From Aquabacterium sp. A7-Y (GTDB lineage: Bacteria > Pseudomonadota > Gammaproteobacteria > Burkholderiales > Burkholderiaceae_C), in NCBI RefSeq assembly GCF_026153205.1, contig NZ_JAPFBW010000012.1:62001-126000 (forward strand): a stretch of DNA of 64,000 nucleotides, read 5' to 3'. Positions 27,807-35,566 of the stretch are shown piece by piece. How positions within the stretch are numbered: position 1 is the stretch's first letter; every line of letters starts with the position of its first letter. Position numbers and translations under genes: made by a program. Under the pieces are notes generated by a model. It ran no database searches. It was given only the letters and a program-made list of their open reading frames with translations, and was not told where the DNA came from.

Positions 27807-30488
27807 TCATCCTCCCATCGCCCGCCCGTCACCCAGCAGGTGGGAGTGGCAGTCCACCCCTCCCGCGGTGCAGTTCCTGATGAAGGTGTCCATGATGTCC
27901 GGCTTCCAGCCGTTGAACCAGTCGGCATGCGCCGAATAGCCACCGGGCTTGGAGCTGTCGTACATGTCCGAGCTCAGGCGCCAGCGCAGCGGTGAGCCCG
28001 CTTCGGTGACGTTGTAACGGATGTTGAAGGTGATCGCCGGCATGACCACCGGGTGGGTGGCCGGGCAGACACCGGGCACGGTGTTGTAGGCCACGTGGCT
28101 CTTGTGGTCCGGCGAGTCGAGGTTGCGGCCGTCCCAGCACTGCGGGAAGAGGATCTCCAGGTTCATGATCGAACCCGCCGGGCAGTTCGGGATCGACTGC
28201 GAATTCATGGGACCCGAGGGGCCGATGCACGAGTAGCGGTGCACGCCGCCCGGCCCGTCGCTCTTCGCGTCGCCGGCGATCATGCGCAGCCCTTGCGGGA
28301 CCGTCTTGATCTGGCTCGGCGAGAAGCCGGCGTAGCCGCTCTTGTAATAGAAATGCGCTTCCAGCGGTTTGAGGGGCCGCCCGTCGCGGGTGTCGATCAT
28401 GGCCGGCACCCAGTAGCCCGAGCGGTTGACCGTGCCACCCCGGCAGGTCGAGTTGCCGCTGTTGGCGATGCTCTGAGCGGTCGAATGCCCGTTGACCCCG
28501 GTGTTGCCGAAAAACGCGTGCAGGTGCGAGCGTCCGGGCTGGCCAGGGAAGACGATCGGGTCGTCATAGGCCATGTGGCTGAATTGGCAGACCGTGCGGA
28601 AGGCACCGAAGTTCTCTTGCGCGGCGGGCCGCTCCGAGGTCGGAAAGAGGAGGTCCGTGCTTCTGCCGGGGTCGCCGGTCGGGATCAGGGCGTTGTTGAT
28701 ATACGGCCCATGGCCCTCGTGGGGGTTGGGCGTCGGAGTCGGAGTCGGAGTCGGCGTGGGCGTCGGTGTCACCGGTCCGTCCTGCCGGATCTGACACTGC
28801 TTCACGACCCCCCGCAGCGGATCGCGGCCGAAGAAGGTGTTGGTGCACTGGCCATTGCCGGAGACGGTTTTTTCGATCCAGGTCGAGCCCGAACCGTAGC
28901 GAACCACCCGGCTGCCCTGAACGCTGAAGGCACCTCCCTCGTTGGCGATCCTGACCCAGGTTCCCGGTGCCGGGGTGGGCGTGGGCGTGGGCGTGGGCGT
29001 GGGCGTTGGCGTTGGCGTCGGATTCGGTGTTGGCGTCGGTGTCGGCGTGCTCGAAGAGCTGCCGAGTTCACACACCTTGCCGACCCCTGGCAGCGGGTCC
29101 CGGCCGAAAAACGCGTTGGTGCAGGCCTGCGTGCCCGAAACCGTCTTGGTGACCCAGGACGTGTTTTTCCCGTAGCGCACCTGCCGGGTTCCGGTCACCG
29201 TGAAGTTCTGCCCTTCATAGGCGATCCTGGTCCACTGCTCGGGTGTGGGGTTCGGCGTCGGCGTCGGCGTCGGTGTGGGCGTGGGTGTCGGGTTGGGCGT
29301 CGGGGTCGGCGAGGTGGCCGAACAGCTGCCCGCACCTCGCGTGGTCTGGAAGTGGGTGCGCCTGGAGGTGTTGCGGATGCTGGCCGAGTCGCTCAACACC
29401 ACCTCTGTCGCCCAGCCCGGCTTCAGCGTGGACAGGTGGATGCCGTCGCGCACCATGTTGAAGGACGAGGTCCCGTCAGGCAGGGGGCAGTCGTTGCCGA
29501 TACCGTCCCAGGACCAGGGGAGGTAGCCGATGCCGTAGGCCTGCGCCTGGCGGATCAGTTGCTGGTACGGCACCTTCTCCGAGCAGGCACCGGCCCCGGT
29601 CGGGCCGAACTCGCCGATGATCAGCGGGATCTTCCCCGCCGCGGCGGTCGTGAACGCCGAGGTGTAGCGTTCCACCTGCTGGGTGCCCGGATCGTACGGA
29701 TGCCACGAGAAGATCAGGTTGTGCAGCGGGTCGGCCGCCTGCAACTGCGGCGCCACGCGCAGCAGCTGTTCGATGTTGCGGCCCCAGCCGGCCGCGTCGA
29801 TCACCAGGGGCATGCGCAGGCCCGCGCTGCGCAGCTTGTTGATGATGCGGGTGTAGGTCGAGACGAACTCTTCGTCCGCCACCTGGTCGCCGGCCTCGTT
29901 GGCAATGTTCACGAGCAGGCGCGACTCGAACTGGCGCAGCACCGCAATCGTGGCCGGCGAGGTCCAGAAGGCTTCGATCTGTGCCAGCCGGCCGAAGTTG
30001 CCGGTCGCGTCGTGCAGTTCCCACATCGGGATCAGCTGCGAGTCCACCGCGCGCTGCAGGGTCTGCACCGCTTCCGACGCGGGCACCCCGGTCACCCACA
30101 TGATGCGCACGACGTTCGCGCCGGTTTTGGCAATCTCGGGGAAGGAGTTCCCGGCCCGGTCCTGGAACACCGCCATCTTGTTCACGCCGCGCAGCACGAT
30201 GGGCTCGCCGCAGGGGTCGTAGAGCTTGCCGTCGCGCACGGTGTAGGCCGGTCCCGGCGAGCCGGCGGTCGGCACCGCCGTGCCACTGCCGGCCGCCGGG
30301 GCCGTGGGGGCCTCGTGGCCGGCATGGGCCGCGTGCGCGACGTCCCCTCCGGCCTGCGCGGCTTGTGCCTGGTTGCCACTGCCGGAGGAACCGCCTCCGC
30401 AGGCTGCCAGAGCGGCGGTGAAAACGATAGACAGTGCTACGCCATGCCATGCCGGGGGCGGCATGGTGGTCCCTGATTCTTTTTGCAT
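27807..30488 (-). CDS. Multidomain lipoprotein: GH5-like glycosidase, two repeats, DUF1996
   Basis: A protein of 893 residues. The signal peptide ends in a lipobox (LAACGG), so it is probably anchored to the outer membrane. Residues 60-390 resemble GH5 cellulase/mannanase-type enzymes, with the acid/base Glu198 in NIANEAGD and the nucleophile Glu293 in IIGEFGPT. Thr-Pro linkers join it to two similar modules of about 57 residues (near 418-474 and 508-565) that share FFGRDPL and VRYG and may bind carbohydrate. The C-terminal 300 residues form a DUF1996 domain (GRSHLHAFFGNTG, FPQCWDGRNLDS). The start follows an AAAGG ribosome-binding site. A role in attacking or binding an external polysaccharide is inferred. 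Confidence 0.82.
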   Translation of the reverse strand: MQKESGTTMPPPAWHGVALSIVFTAALAACGGGSSGSGNQAQAAQAGGDVAHAAHAGHEAPTAPAAGSGTAVPTAGSPGPAYTVRDGKLYDPCGEPIVLRGVNKMAVFQDRAGNSFPEIAKTGANVVRIMWVTGVPASEAVQTLQRAVDSQLIPMWELHDATGNFGRLAQIEAFWTSPATIAVLRQFESRLLVNIANEAGDQVADEEFVSTYTRIINKLRSAGLRMPLVIDAAGWGRNIEQLLRVAPQLQAADPLHNLIFSWHPYDPGTQQVERYTSAFTTAAAGKIPLIIGEFGPTGAGACSEKVPYQQLIRQAQAYGIGYLPWSWDGIGNDCPLPDGTSSFNMVRDGIHLSTLKPGWATEVVLSDSASIRNTSRRTHFQTTRGAGSCSATSPTPTPNPTPTPTPTPTPTPNPTPEQWTRIAYEGQNFTVTGTRQVRYGKNTSWVTKTVSGTQACTNAFFGRDPLPGVGKVCELGSSSSTPTPTPTPNPTPTPTPTPTPTPTPTPAPGTWVRIANEGGAFSVQGSRVVRYGSGSTWIEKTVSGNGQCTNTFFGRDPLRGVVKQCQIRQDGPVTPTPTPTPTPTPTPNPHEGHGPYINNALIPTGDPGRSTDLLFPTSERPAAQENFGAFRTVCQFSHMAYDDPIVFPGQPGRSHLHAFFGNTGVNGHSTAQSIANSGNSTCRGGTVNRSGYWVPAMIDTRDGRPLKPLEAHFYYKSGYAGFSPSQIKTVPQGLRMIAGDAKSDGPGGVHRYSCIGPSGPMNSQSIPNCPAGSIMNLEILFPQCWDGRNLDSPDHKSHVAYNTVPGVCPATHPVVMPAITFNIRYNVTEAGSPLRWRLSSDMYDSSKPGGYSAHADWFNGWKPDIMDTFIRNCTAGGVDCHSHLLGDGRAMGG
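28733..29316 (-). repeat. Thr-Pro linker repeats in the GH5-DUF1996 gene
   Basis: Three tracts near 28733-28770, 28972-29050 and 29245-29316 are built of a 6-base unit (GGCGTC/GGTGTC on the plus strand), encoding runs of Thr-Pro with occasional Asn-Pro. They are flexible linkers between domains. Such tracts are prone to slippage, so their lengths may vary between strains. Confidence 0.85.
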
Positions 30489-30624
30489 GTCAGAACCTTT
30501 GCTTGTTGGATAGATGGATCCGCGCCTGGGGAACCGGGCACGGAGGGTGGGCCCCCGCCCACTCCGGGATCGAAAAAACGCCGGAGCGCTCCACGGTGGG
30601 GGAAGCACGGGCGACGACGGCTTT

Positions 30625-31692
30625 TCAGTCGATCGCGCGCCCGTCGCCGAGCAGGTGCGCATGGCAGTCCAGCGCGGCCTGGTCGCAGTGGCGGATCCAG
30701 GTGTCCTGGATGTCGGGCTTCCAGCCGTTCCACCAGTCGCCATGGGCTGAATAGCCGCCCGGCTTGGAAGCGTCGTACATGTCCGAGGACAGCCGCCAGT
30801 GCAGCGGCGCGTCGGGCTCGGTCACCGCGTAGCGGATGTTGAACGTGATCTGCGGAACCGGGACCGGGTGGGTGGCCGGGCAGCGCCCGCCGACCGGGTC
30901 GGCCATGTGGCTCTTGTGGTCCGCCGAGTCGAGGTTGCGGCCATCCCAGCACTGCGGGAAAAAGACCTCCATCCACAGCTCGGAGCCCACCGGGCAGTTC
31001 TGGATCGACGCGCCGGCCAGGTGCTCGGCATTCGCGCCCACACACTTGTAGCGGAAGGGGCCGGACGGCGATTCGTTCTTCGCGTTGCCGGCGATCATGC
31101 GCAAGCCCGGCGGGAAAGCCTGGATGTCCCGGGGCGCGATGCCGGCATAGCCGGTCTTGTAATAGAACATGCCGTCCAGCGGCTTCAGCGGCCGGCCCTC
31201 CCGGGTGTCGATCATCGCCGGCACCCAGTAGGCCGTGCGGTTCACGGTGCCGCCGCGGCAGCTCGAGTTGCCGCTGCCGGCGATGCTCTCGGCGGTCGAG
31301 TTCCCATTGGCGCCGGTGTTGCCGAAAAACGCGTGGAGGTGCGAGCGCCCCGGCTGGCCCGGGAAGACGATGGGATCGTCGAAGGCCATGTGCGTGTAGC
31401 CGCACACCGTGCGGAAGGCGCCGGTGCCGTCGGACGCGCTGGGGCGCTCGCCCGTCACCGAGACCTTGTCCTCGGCGCTGCCGGGCGAGCCGGACGGGAT
31501 CAGGCGGTCGTCGATGAACGGCCCGTGCCCGTCATGGGGGTTGGCCGCGGGGCCGGAGGCCGAGGTGGGGGCGGGGGTCGCGCTCCCGGGCTGCTCTTCC
31601 CCACCGGAACCGTCGCCTCCGCAGGCGGCGACGAACAGGGACAACAACAGGGCGCAGCAGGTGTGCCGTTCGGCGGCAAGGGTCGCGATCAA
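30625..31692 (-). CDS. DUF1996 lipoprotein
   Basis: A protein of 355 residues with a TTG start. The frame is open to 31785, but only the TTG at 31692 has a strong GGAGG ribosome-binding site (five bases away) and puts the signal peptide at the N-terminus with lipobox FVAACGG. A short Ser/Pro/Gly-rich linker leads to a DUF1996 domain (GRSHLHAFFGNTG, YWVPAMIDTREGRP, FPQCWDGRNLDSADHKSH) very similar to the C-terminus of the neighbouring GH5 fusion. Conserved His, Asp and Cys suggest a metal site or enzyme, but the family has no proven activity. It lies upstream of the fusion gene on the same strand. Confidence 0.8.
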   Translation of the reverse strand: MIATLAAERHTCCALLLSLFVAACGGDGSGGEEQPGSATPAPTSASGPAANPHDGHGPFIDDRLIPSGSPGSAEDKVSVTGERPSASDGTGAFRTVCGYTHMAFDDPIVFPGQPGRSHLHAFFGNTGANGNSTAESIAGSGNSSCRGGTVNRTAYWVPAMIDTREGRPLKPLDGMFYYKTGYAGIAPRDIQAFPPGLRMIAGNAKNESPSGPFRYKCVGANAEHLAGASIQNCPVGSELWMEVFFPQCWDGRNLDSADHKSHMADPVGGRCPATHPVPVPQITFNIRYAVTEPDAPLHWRLSSDMYDASKPGGYSAHGDWWNGWKPDIQDTWIRHCDQAALDCHAHLLGDGRAID

Positions 31693-31772
31693 GGGGGCCT
31701 CCGCTTTGTTTTTCCCGCACACCGGCCTGGGCACGCGGCAGCCGGTCAGGCTGTTGTAAGAAACGCGGTCGG

Positions 31773-31800
31773 ATCCTAGGTCCACTCCTCAGGGTGCCAA
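31773..31800 (-). promoter_or_regulatory. Predicted sigma-70 promoter of the DUF1996 gene
   Basis: On the minus strand TTGGCA (-35) is separated by 16 bases from TAGGAT (-10), about 80 bases before the TTG start. Confidence 0.5.
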
Positions 31801-32014
31801 AGAGAGTTTGTGGTGTTTGGTAAATCGGGCGAAGCGCGGTGCTACCCCTTACTCACCGGGGGCCGCCGACGCCGGGACACGCGTCGCAGTGCCGCATGTT
31901 TCGGTGACAGGCACGACTGTTCGCACCATTCACGTCTTGCAACGCCAAGGCCGCGTCAACGCCTTCCGTTTGGCAGCGTTCTCGCTACCGCTCGTCGACA
32001 AGCCCCGCGGCGCC
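31801..32014. other. Non-coding stretch upstream of the DUF1996 promoter
   Basis: Together with the promoter and leader this makes a gene-free gap of about 320 bases between the haemoglobin stop and the DUF1996 start. I see no convincing ORF, RNA fold or repeat in it. Confidence 0.5.
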
Positions 32015-32446
32015 TCAGCCACCCTTGTTCCGCATCCAGTCTGCGGTGTTCATGAAGGCCGCACTCAGGCGGTGCGCCAGCAAGGCTTCCACGCCGATCT
32101 CCCGCATGGCCTGCTCCATGCAGGCCATCCACTGGTCGCGTTCCCGGATGCCGATGGCAAACGGCAGGTGGCGCGCGCGCAGCCGCGGGTGGCCGAAACG
32201 CTCGATGTAGTGCTGCGGCCCGCCCAGCCAGCCGCACAGGAACCAGTACAGCTTGTCGCGCGAGCCCTCCATCTGCGGCGGGTGCAGGGTCCGCAGTTCG
32301 CGGTAGGCCGGCTCCAGCTCCATCAGGTCGTAGAAGCGATCGGCCAGCTCCCGCACCCGGGCCTCGCCGCCCAGCAGCTCGAAGGCGCTCGGCGCCGCGT
32401 CGCGGCCGGTGTCGTCGTCGTCGCGTTTCTCATTCACAGGGTTCAC
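32015..32446 (-). CDS. Group II truncated haemoglobin
   Basis: A protein of 143 residues with the two-on-two globin fold. The proximal haem His lies in FGHPRLRARHLPFAIG, with the group II Trp in the DQWMACMEQAM helix and the YWFLCGWLGGP segment before it. Such proteins bind oxygen or NO and are tied to oxidative or nitrosative stress. The start is GTG; a second GTG three codons on is possible. It lies 18 bp downstream of the M48 protease gene on the same strand, so the two may be co-transcribed. Confidence 0.88.
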   Translation of the reverse strand: MNPVNEKRDDDDTGRDAAPSAFELLGGEARVRELADRFYDLMELEPAYRELRTLHPPQMEGSRDKLYWFLCGWLGGPQHYIERFGHPRLRARHLPFAIGIRERDQWMACMEQAMREIGVEALLAHRLSAAFMNTADWMRNKGG

Positions 32447-32464
32447 TTCGGTCTCGCTTCGCAG

Positions 32465-33808
32465 TCACTTCAAATACCCCCAGGCCTTGAGCCGGCTGGC
32501 CGAGTAGGTAGCGGCATCGCCCTGCCGCGTCAAACGCAGGTAGCTGTTGTAGTGCTGGGCGGCACGCGCCTTCTCGCCCATGCCCTCCAGCGACACCCCC
32601 TTGAGGAAAACGACACCCGGGTCGCCTGGCAGCAGCCGGTCGAAGGCATGCAGCTCCTCGTAGGCGCGCTCGGGCTCGCGCGCGCTCAGGGCCAGCACGC
32701 CGGCCAGCTTGCGGGCCTGCGCTTCCTGTGGGTAGACGGTCTTGGCGGTGTCGGCATAACGCCGCGCATCCTGGGTCTGGCCCTGGGCCTGCAGGCATTG
32801 CGCCATGCGCAGGTTGGCGGCGTAGTCCTGCGGCGTGCGCTTGAGCGCCGCCGCGAACTCACCCTGGGCGCTCGGGTAGGCCTTGCGGGACATGGCGGTC
32901 TCGCCGTTCTTGCAGGCCTCGACGGTGGGCTTGATGCGACGCAGGCCCGCGGTGTGGTCCATGAACCGTTCGCGCCCGGCCGGCGCGCCGCGGCTCTTGG
33001 CATAGCGCGTTTCGGCCAGGCGTTGCGCGGTCTCACGCCGCTCGGTGCTCATCGGATGCGAGGAAAACATCGTCTCCAGCAGGCTGGGCGCCTCCTTCTG
33101 CTGCTCGAGCAGGATACCGTGCAGCTGCGTCATGCCGCTGGCCGGGTAGCCGGCACGCACCATGTACTCCTGCCCCAGGGCATCGGCCTCGCGTTCGTTG
33201 TCGCGCGAATAGCTCGACAGCAGCGCGCTCGCGCCGAGCTGGCTGCCCAGCCCGGCCAGCGCCCCCCACTGCGAGCTGGACGCCGCGACGTTGAGGCCCA
33301 GCACCACGGCCTGGGCCATCATCGCCTGGCCCTGCCGCTGCGCCGCGTGGCGGGCGTTGACGTGGCCCAGTTCGTGGCCGAGCAACGCCGCCAGCTCGGC
33401 CTCGTCCTGCAGCTCCGTCATGATCCCGCGCGTCACGCCCACGGCGCCGGCCGGAAAGGTGTAGGCGTTGACGTAGTTGGCGTTGAGCACCCGGTAGGAG
33501 TACGGCATCTCCTGCCGGTGCGACTGGCGGTGCAGGCCTTGCCCGACCTCGGCAACGTAGCGGTTCAGCGCACCGTCCTGCACCGCGCCCAGGTCCTGCG
33601 AGAACTGGTGCGGCGCATGCTGCTGGTCGACCTGGCGCTCTTGCGCCTCGCTCATGCCGACGACAATGTTCTGCCCCGACACCGGCGAGACGGCGCAGCC
33701 CGGCAGCAGCGCGACGCCGGCCGTGCCGGCGCCAAACAGCCACAGCGTGTCGCGCCGGCTCAGGCGGTTGCGCTGCAGGCGCGCCGCGAGGTCGTGAGGA
33801 AAGTCCAT
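32465..33808 (-). CDS. M48-family metalloprotease lipoprotein with TPR tail (BepA-like)
   Basis: A protein of 447 residues. The N-terminus has basic residues, a hydrophobic stretch and a lipobox-like LLPGCA, so it is exported to the periplasm. The zinc motif HELGHVNARHA lies near residue 140 and the third ligand region (DNEREADALG) near 205. From about residue 290 TPR-like helical repeats follow (AANLRMAQCLQAQGQTQDA). BepA/LoiP-type proteases of this plan guard outer-membrane protein assembly. This one matches the domain layout, but I cannot assign orthology. Confidence 0.85.
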   Translation of the reverse strand: MDFPHDLAARLQRNRLSRRDTLWLFGAGTAGVALLPGCAVSPVSGQNIVVGMSEAQERQVDQQHAPHQFSQDLGAVQDGALNRYVAEVGQGLHRQSHRQEMPYSYRVLNANYVNAYTFPAGAVGVTRGIMTELQDEAELAALLGHELGHVNARHAAQRQGQAMMAQAVVLGLNVAASSSQWGALAGLGSQLGASALLSSYSRDNEREADALGQEYMVRAGYPASGMTQLHGILLEQQKEAPSLLETMFSSHPMSTERRETAQRLAETRYAKSRGAPAGRERFMDHTAGLRRIKPTVEACKNGETAMSRKAYPSAQGEFAAALKRTPQDYAANLRMAQCLQAQGQTQDARRYADTAKTVYPQEAQARKLAGVLALSAREPERAYEELHAFDRLLPGDPGVVFLKGVSLEGMGEKARAAQHYNSYLRLTRQGDAATYSASRLKAWGYLK

Positions 33809-33852
33809 GAGGGAGCCCCTGAAAGACAGACTCCCCGAATTGTAGAAAGGGC

Positions 33853-34674
33853 TCAGGGCCGGTCGCTGGGCGTGTCCACCTTGGCCGCGACGCTCTTCAC
33901 CCCCTGGGCGGCGGCCGAGCCGGGCAGGACCTCCAGCAGCAGCTGGCGGCGTTGCACCGCCTCGCGCACCGAGGGGTCGAGCGGGATGTCGCCGACGTGC
34001 GAGAGCTTGACGGCGTCGCCCGCCGGCGTGGAGACGAAACGGTCCACCACGTTCTGCAGCTGTTGGGCGATGGACTTGCCGTCGCCGGGGCGCGCCACCT
34101 GGTTCACCACCAGGCGCAGCGTGCGCCGGCGCTGTTGCGTCGCCAGCACCTTGATGGTGGCGTAGGCATCGGTCAGCGAGGTGGGCTCGGGCGTCGCCAC
34201 CACCAGCACCTCGTCGGCCAGCGACACCGCATAGAGCACCACATCGGAGATGCCCGCGCCGGTGTCCAGCAGCACGTAGTCGTAGCGCGGCACCAGCGAG
34301 GCGACCGCGGCCTGGAACTTGTCGCGCACCTCGGGCGTGAGGCGCGAATACTCCACCAGCCCCGAGCCGGCCAGCAGCACCGAGAAGCCGCCGGGCGCCG
34401 CCAGCACGGCTTCGTCCAGGGTGGCCTTGCCGGTGAAGACGTCGTGCAAGGTGATCTTGGGGAAGAGGTTCAGCACCACGTCCAGGTTGGCCAGGCCCAG
34501 GTCGGCGTCCAGCACCAGCACCTTGTGGCCGCGCTTGGCCAGGGCCGCCGCGAGGTTGGCGGACACGAAGGTCTTGCCGACCCCGCCCTTGCCGCTGGTC
34601 ACGGCCAGGACCCAGGCCTTCCGGCCCTCGGCCGGGAGGGATTGAGCGTGGCTGGAGTTCATAGATTCATTCAT
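33853..34674 (-). CDS. MinD/ParA-family ATPase, FlhG-like
   Basis: A protein of 273 residues. The deviant Walker A (SGKGGVGKTFVSANLAAALA) is followed by DADLGLANLDVVLN and the sensor segment LLDTGAGISDVV typical of FlhG/MinD-like ATPases. Such proteins position or count surface structures such as flagella. The start MNESMNSS follows a GGAGGAA ribosome-binding site, and the gene overlaps the upstream diguanylate cyclase gene by 8 bp. No flagellar genes lie nearby, so the partner is open. Confidence 0.82.
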   Translation of the reverse strand: MNESMNSSHAQSLPAEGRKAWVLAVTSGKGGVGKTFVSANLAAALAKRGHKVLVLDADLGLANLDVVLNLFPKITLHDVFTGKATLDEAVLAAPGGFSVLLAGSGLVEYSRLTPEVRDKFQAAVASLVPRYDYVLLDTGAGISDVVLYAVSLADEVLVVATPEPTSLTDAYATIKVLATQQRRRTLRLVVNQVARPGDGKSIAQQLQNVVDRFVSTPAGDAVKLSHVGDIPLDPSVREAVQRRQLLLEVLPGSAAAQGVKSVAAKVDTPSDRP

Positions 34675-35434
34675 CGTCCGGTTCCTCCTGCAATTCGGAG
34701 GCACTGACACCAAACAGCATGCCTTTCTCTTCGGCACTGACGCTGCTGATCGCTGCCTGCTCCAGGCAGACCCGGTTGCGCCCTTCGGTTTTGGCACAGT
34801 AGAGCTGAAGATCGGCCCGCTCCATCCACAGCGACACCGAGGAGCGCACCCACTGCGGGGCATAGGCACCGCCGACGCTGGCGCTGATGTGGACCTCGTG
34901 GCCCGACCTCAGCTTGACCGGCCGGCTCTCGATGGCGACACGCATGCGCTCGGCCACCGCCAGGCCGAAGGTCGGCTGGCAGTTGGGCAGCACGATGGAA
35001 AACTCCTCGCCGCCGTAACGCGCCACGGTGTCCATCGGCCGCACACAGTCGCTGAGGCGCCGGCCGACGGCCTGGATCACCTGGTCGCCCGACTCGTGGC
35101 CATGGGTGTCGTTGATGCGCTTGAAGTGGTCGATGTCGAGGATCAACAGCAGCGCCGACTCGCCGGTGCGTGCGACACGGTCGATCTCGCGTTCCAGCAC
35201 GGCGCGGAAATGGCGCCGGTTGGTGAGCCCGGTGAGCGCGTCGCGCAGCGACAGGTCGCACAGGCCGTCGATGACGGCCTGCAGCCAGGCAGCCGGCGAT
35301 GCGTCCTGCTGCTGCGGCAGCGGATAACCGCCCTGCTGCAGCAGCGTCAGCGCCTGCTCGAGCTTCAGCTCGCGCAAGTTCACCACAAAGGAGGCAGGCT
35401 CAAAGTCCACAATGCAGGAAAGGGATTGGTTCAA
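34667..35434 (-). CDS. Diguanylate cyclase (GGDEF)
   Basis: A protein of 255 residues. An N-terminal helical region of about 80 residues has no recognised sensor. The GGDEF domain begins at RDALTGLTNRRHF, with active site RYGGEEF and an inhibitory I-site RPMD five residues before it. It should make cyclic di-GMP and be feedback-inhibited. No membrane helix is seen, so it is cytoplasmic. The start is TTG at 35434; a GTG eight codons later is an alternative. It overlaps the downstream MinD-like gene, suggesting a functional pair. Confidence 0.88.
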   Translation of the reverse strand: MNQSLSCIVDFEPASFVVNLRELKLEQALTLLQQGGYPLPQQQDASPAAWLQAVIDGLCDLSLRDALTGLTNRRHFRAVLEREIDRVARTGESALLLILDIDHFKRINDTHGHESGDQVIQAVGRRLSDCVRPMDTVARYGGEEFSIVLPNCQPTFGLAVAERMRVAIESRPVKLRSGHEVHISASVGGAYAPQWVRSSVSLWMERADLQLYCAKTEGRNRVCLEQAAISSVSAEEKGMLFGVSASELQEEPDDE

Positions 35435-35566
35435 CGCAGTCTAGCAGCGGGGTACCGGGCGGCGAACCACCGAATAGACCGGCGAAACACCCCCCTGTTT
35501 GCTGCTTATCGGACGAAGCGGACGGTACTGAAGAGCCGGCGCGAAGAATTTTCTGTCAGCCGTGAT

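Noticed and set aside
28972-29050. Regular short repeats that could suggest a CRISPR-like or satellite array
   Set aside because: They are 6-base codon repeats encoding a Thr-Pro linker in frame, without spacers.
28053-30476. Long plus-strand frame of about 800 codons opposite the GH5-DUF1996 gene
   Set aside because: High GC keeps antisense frames open; its composition is Arg/Gly/Val-rich without domains, while the minus strand has signal peptide and catalytic motifs.
30541-30600. GC-rich hairpin after the second DUF1996 gene as a terminator
   Set aside because: A T-run is present on the minus strand, but the stem before it has no proper loop.
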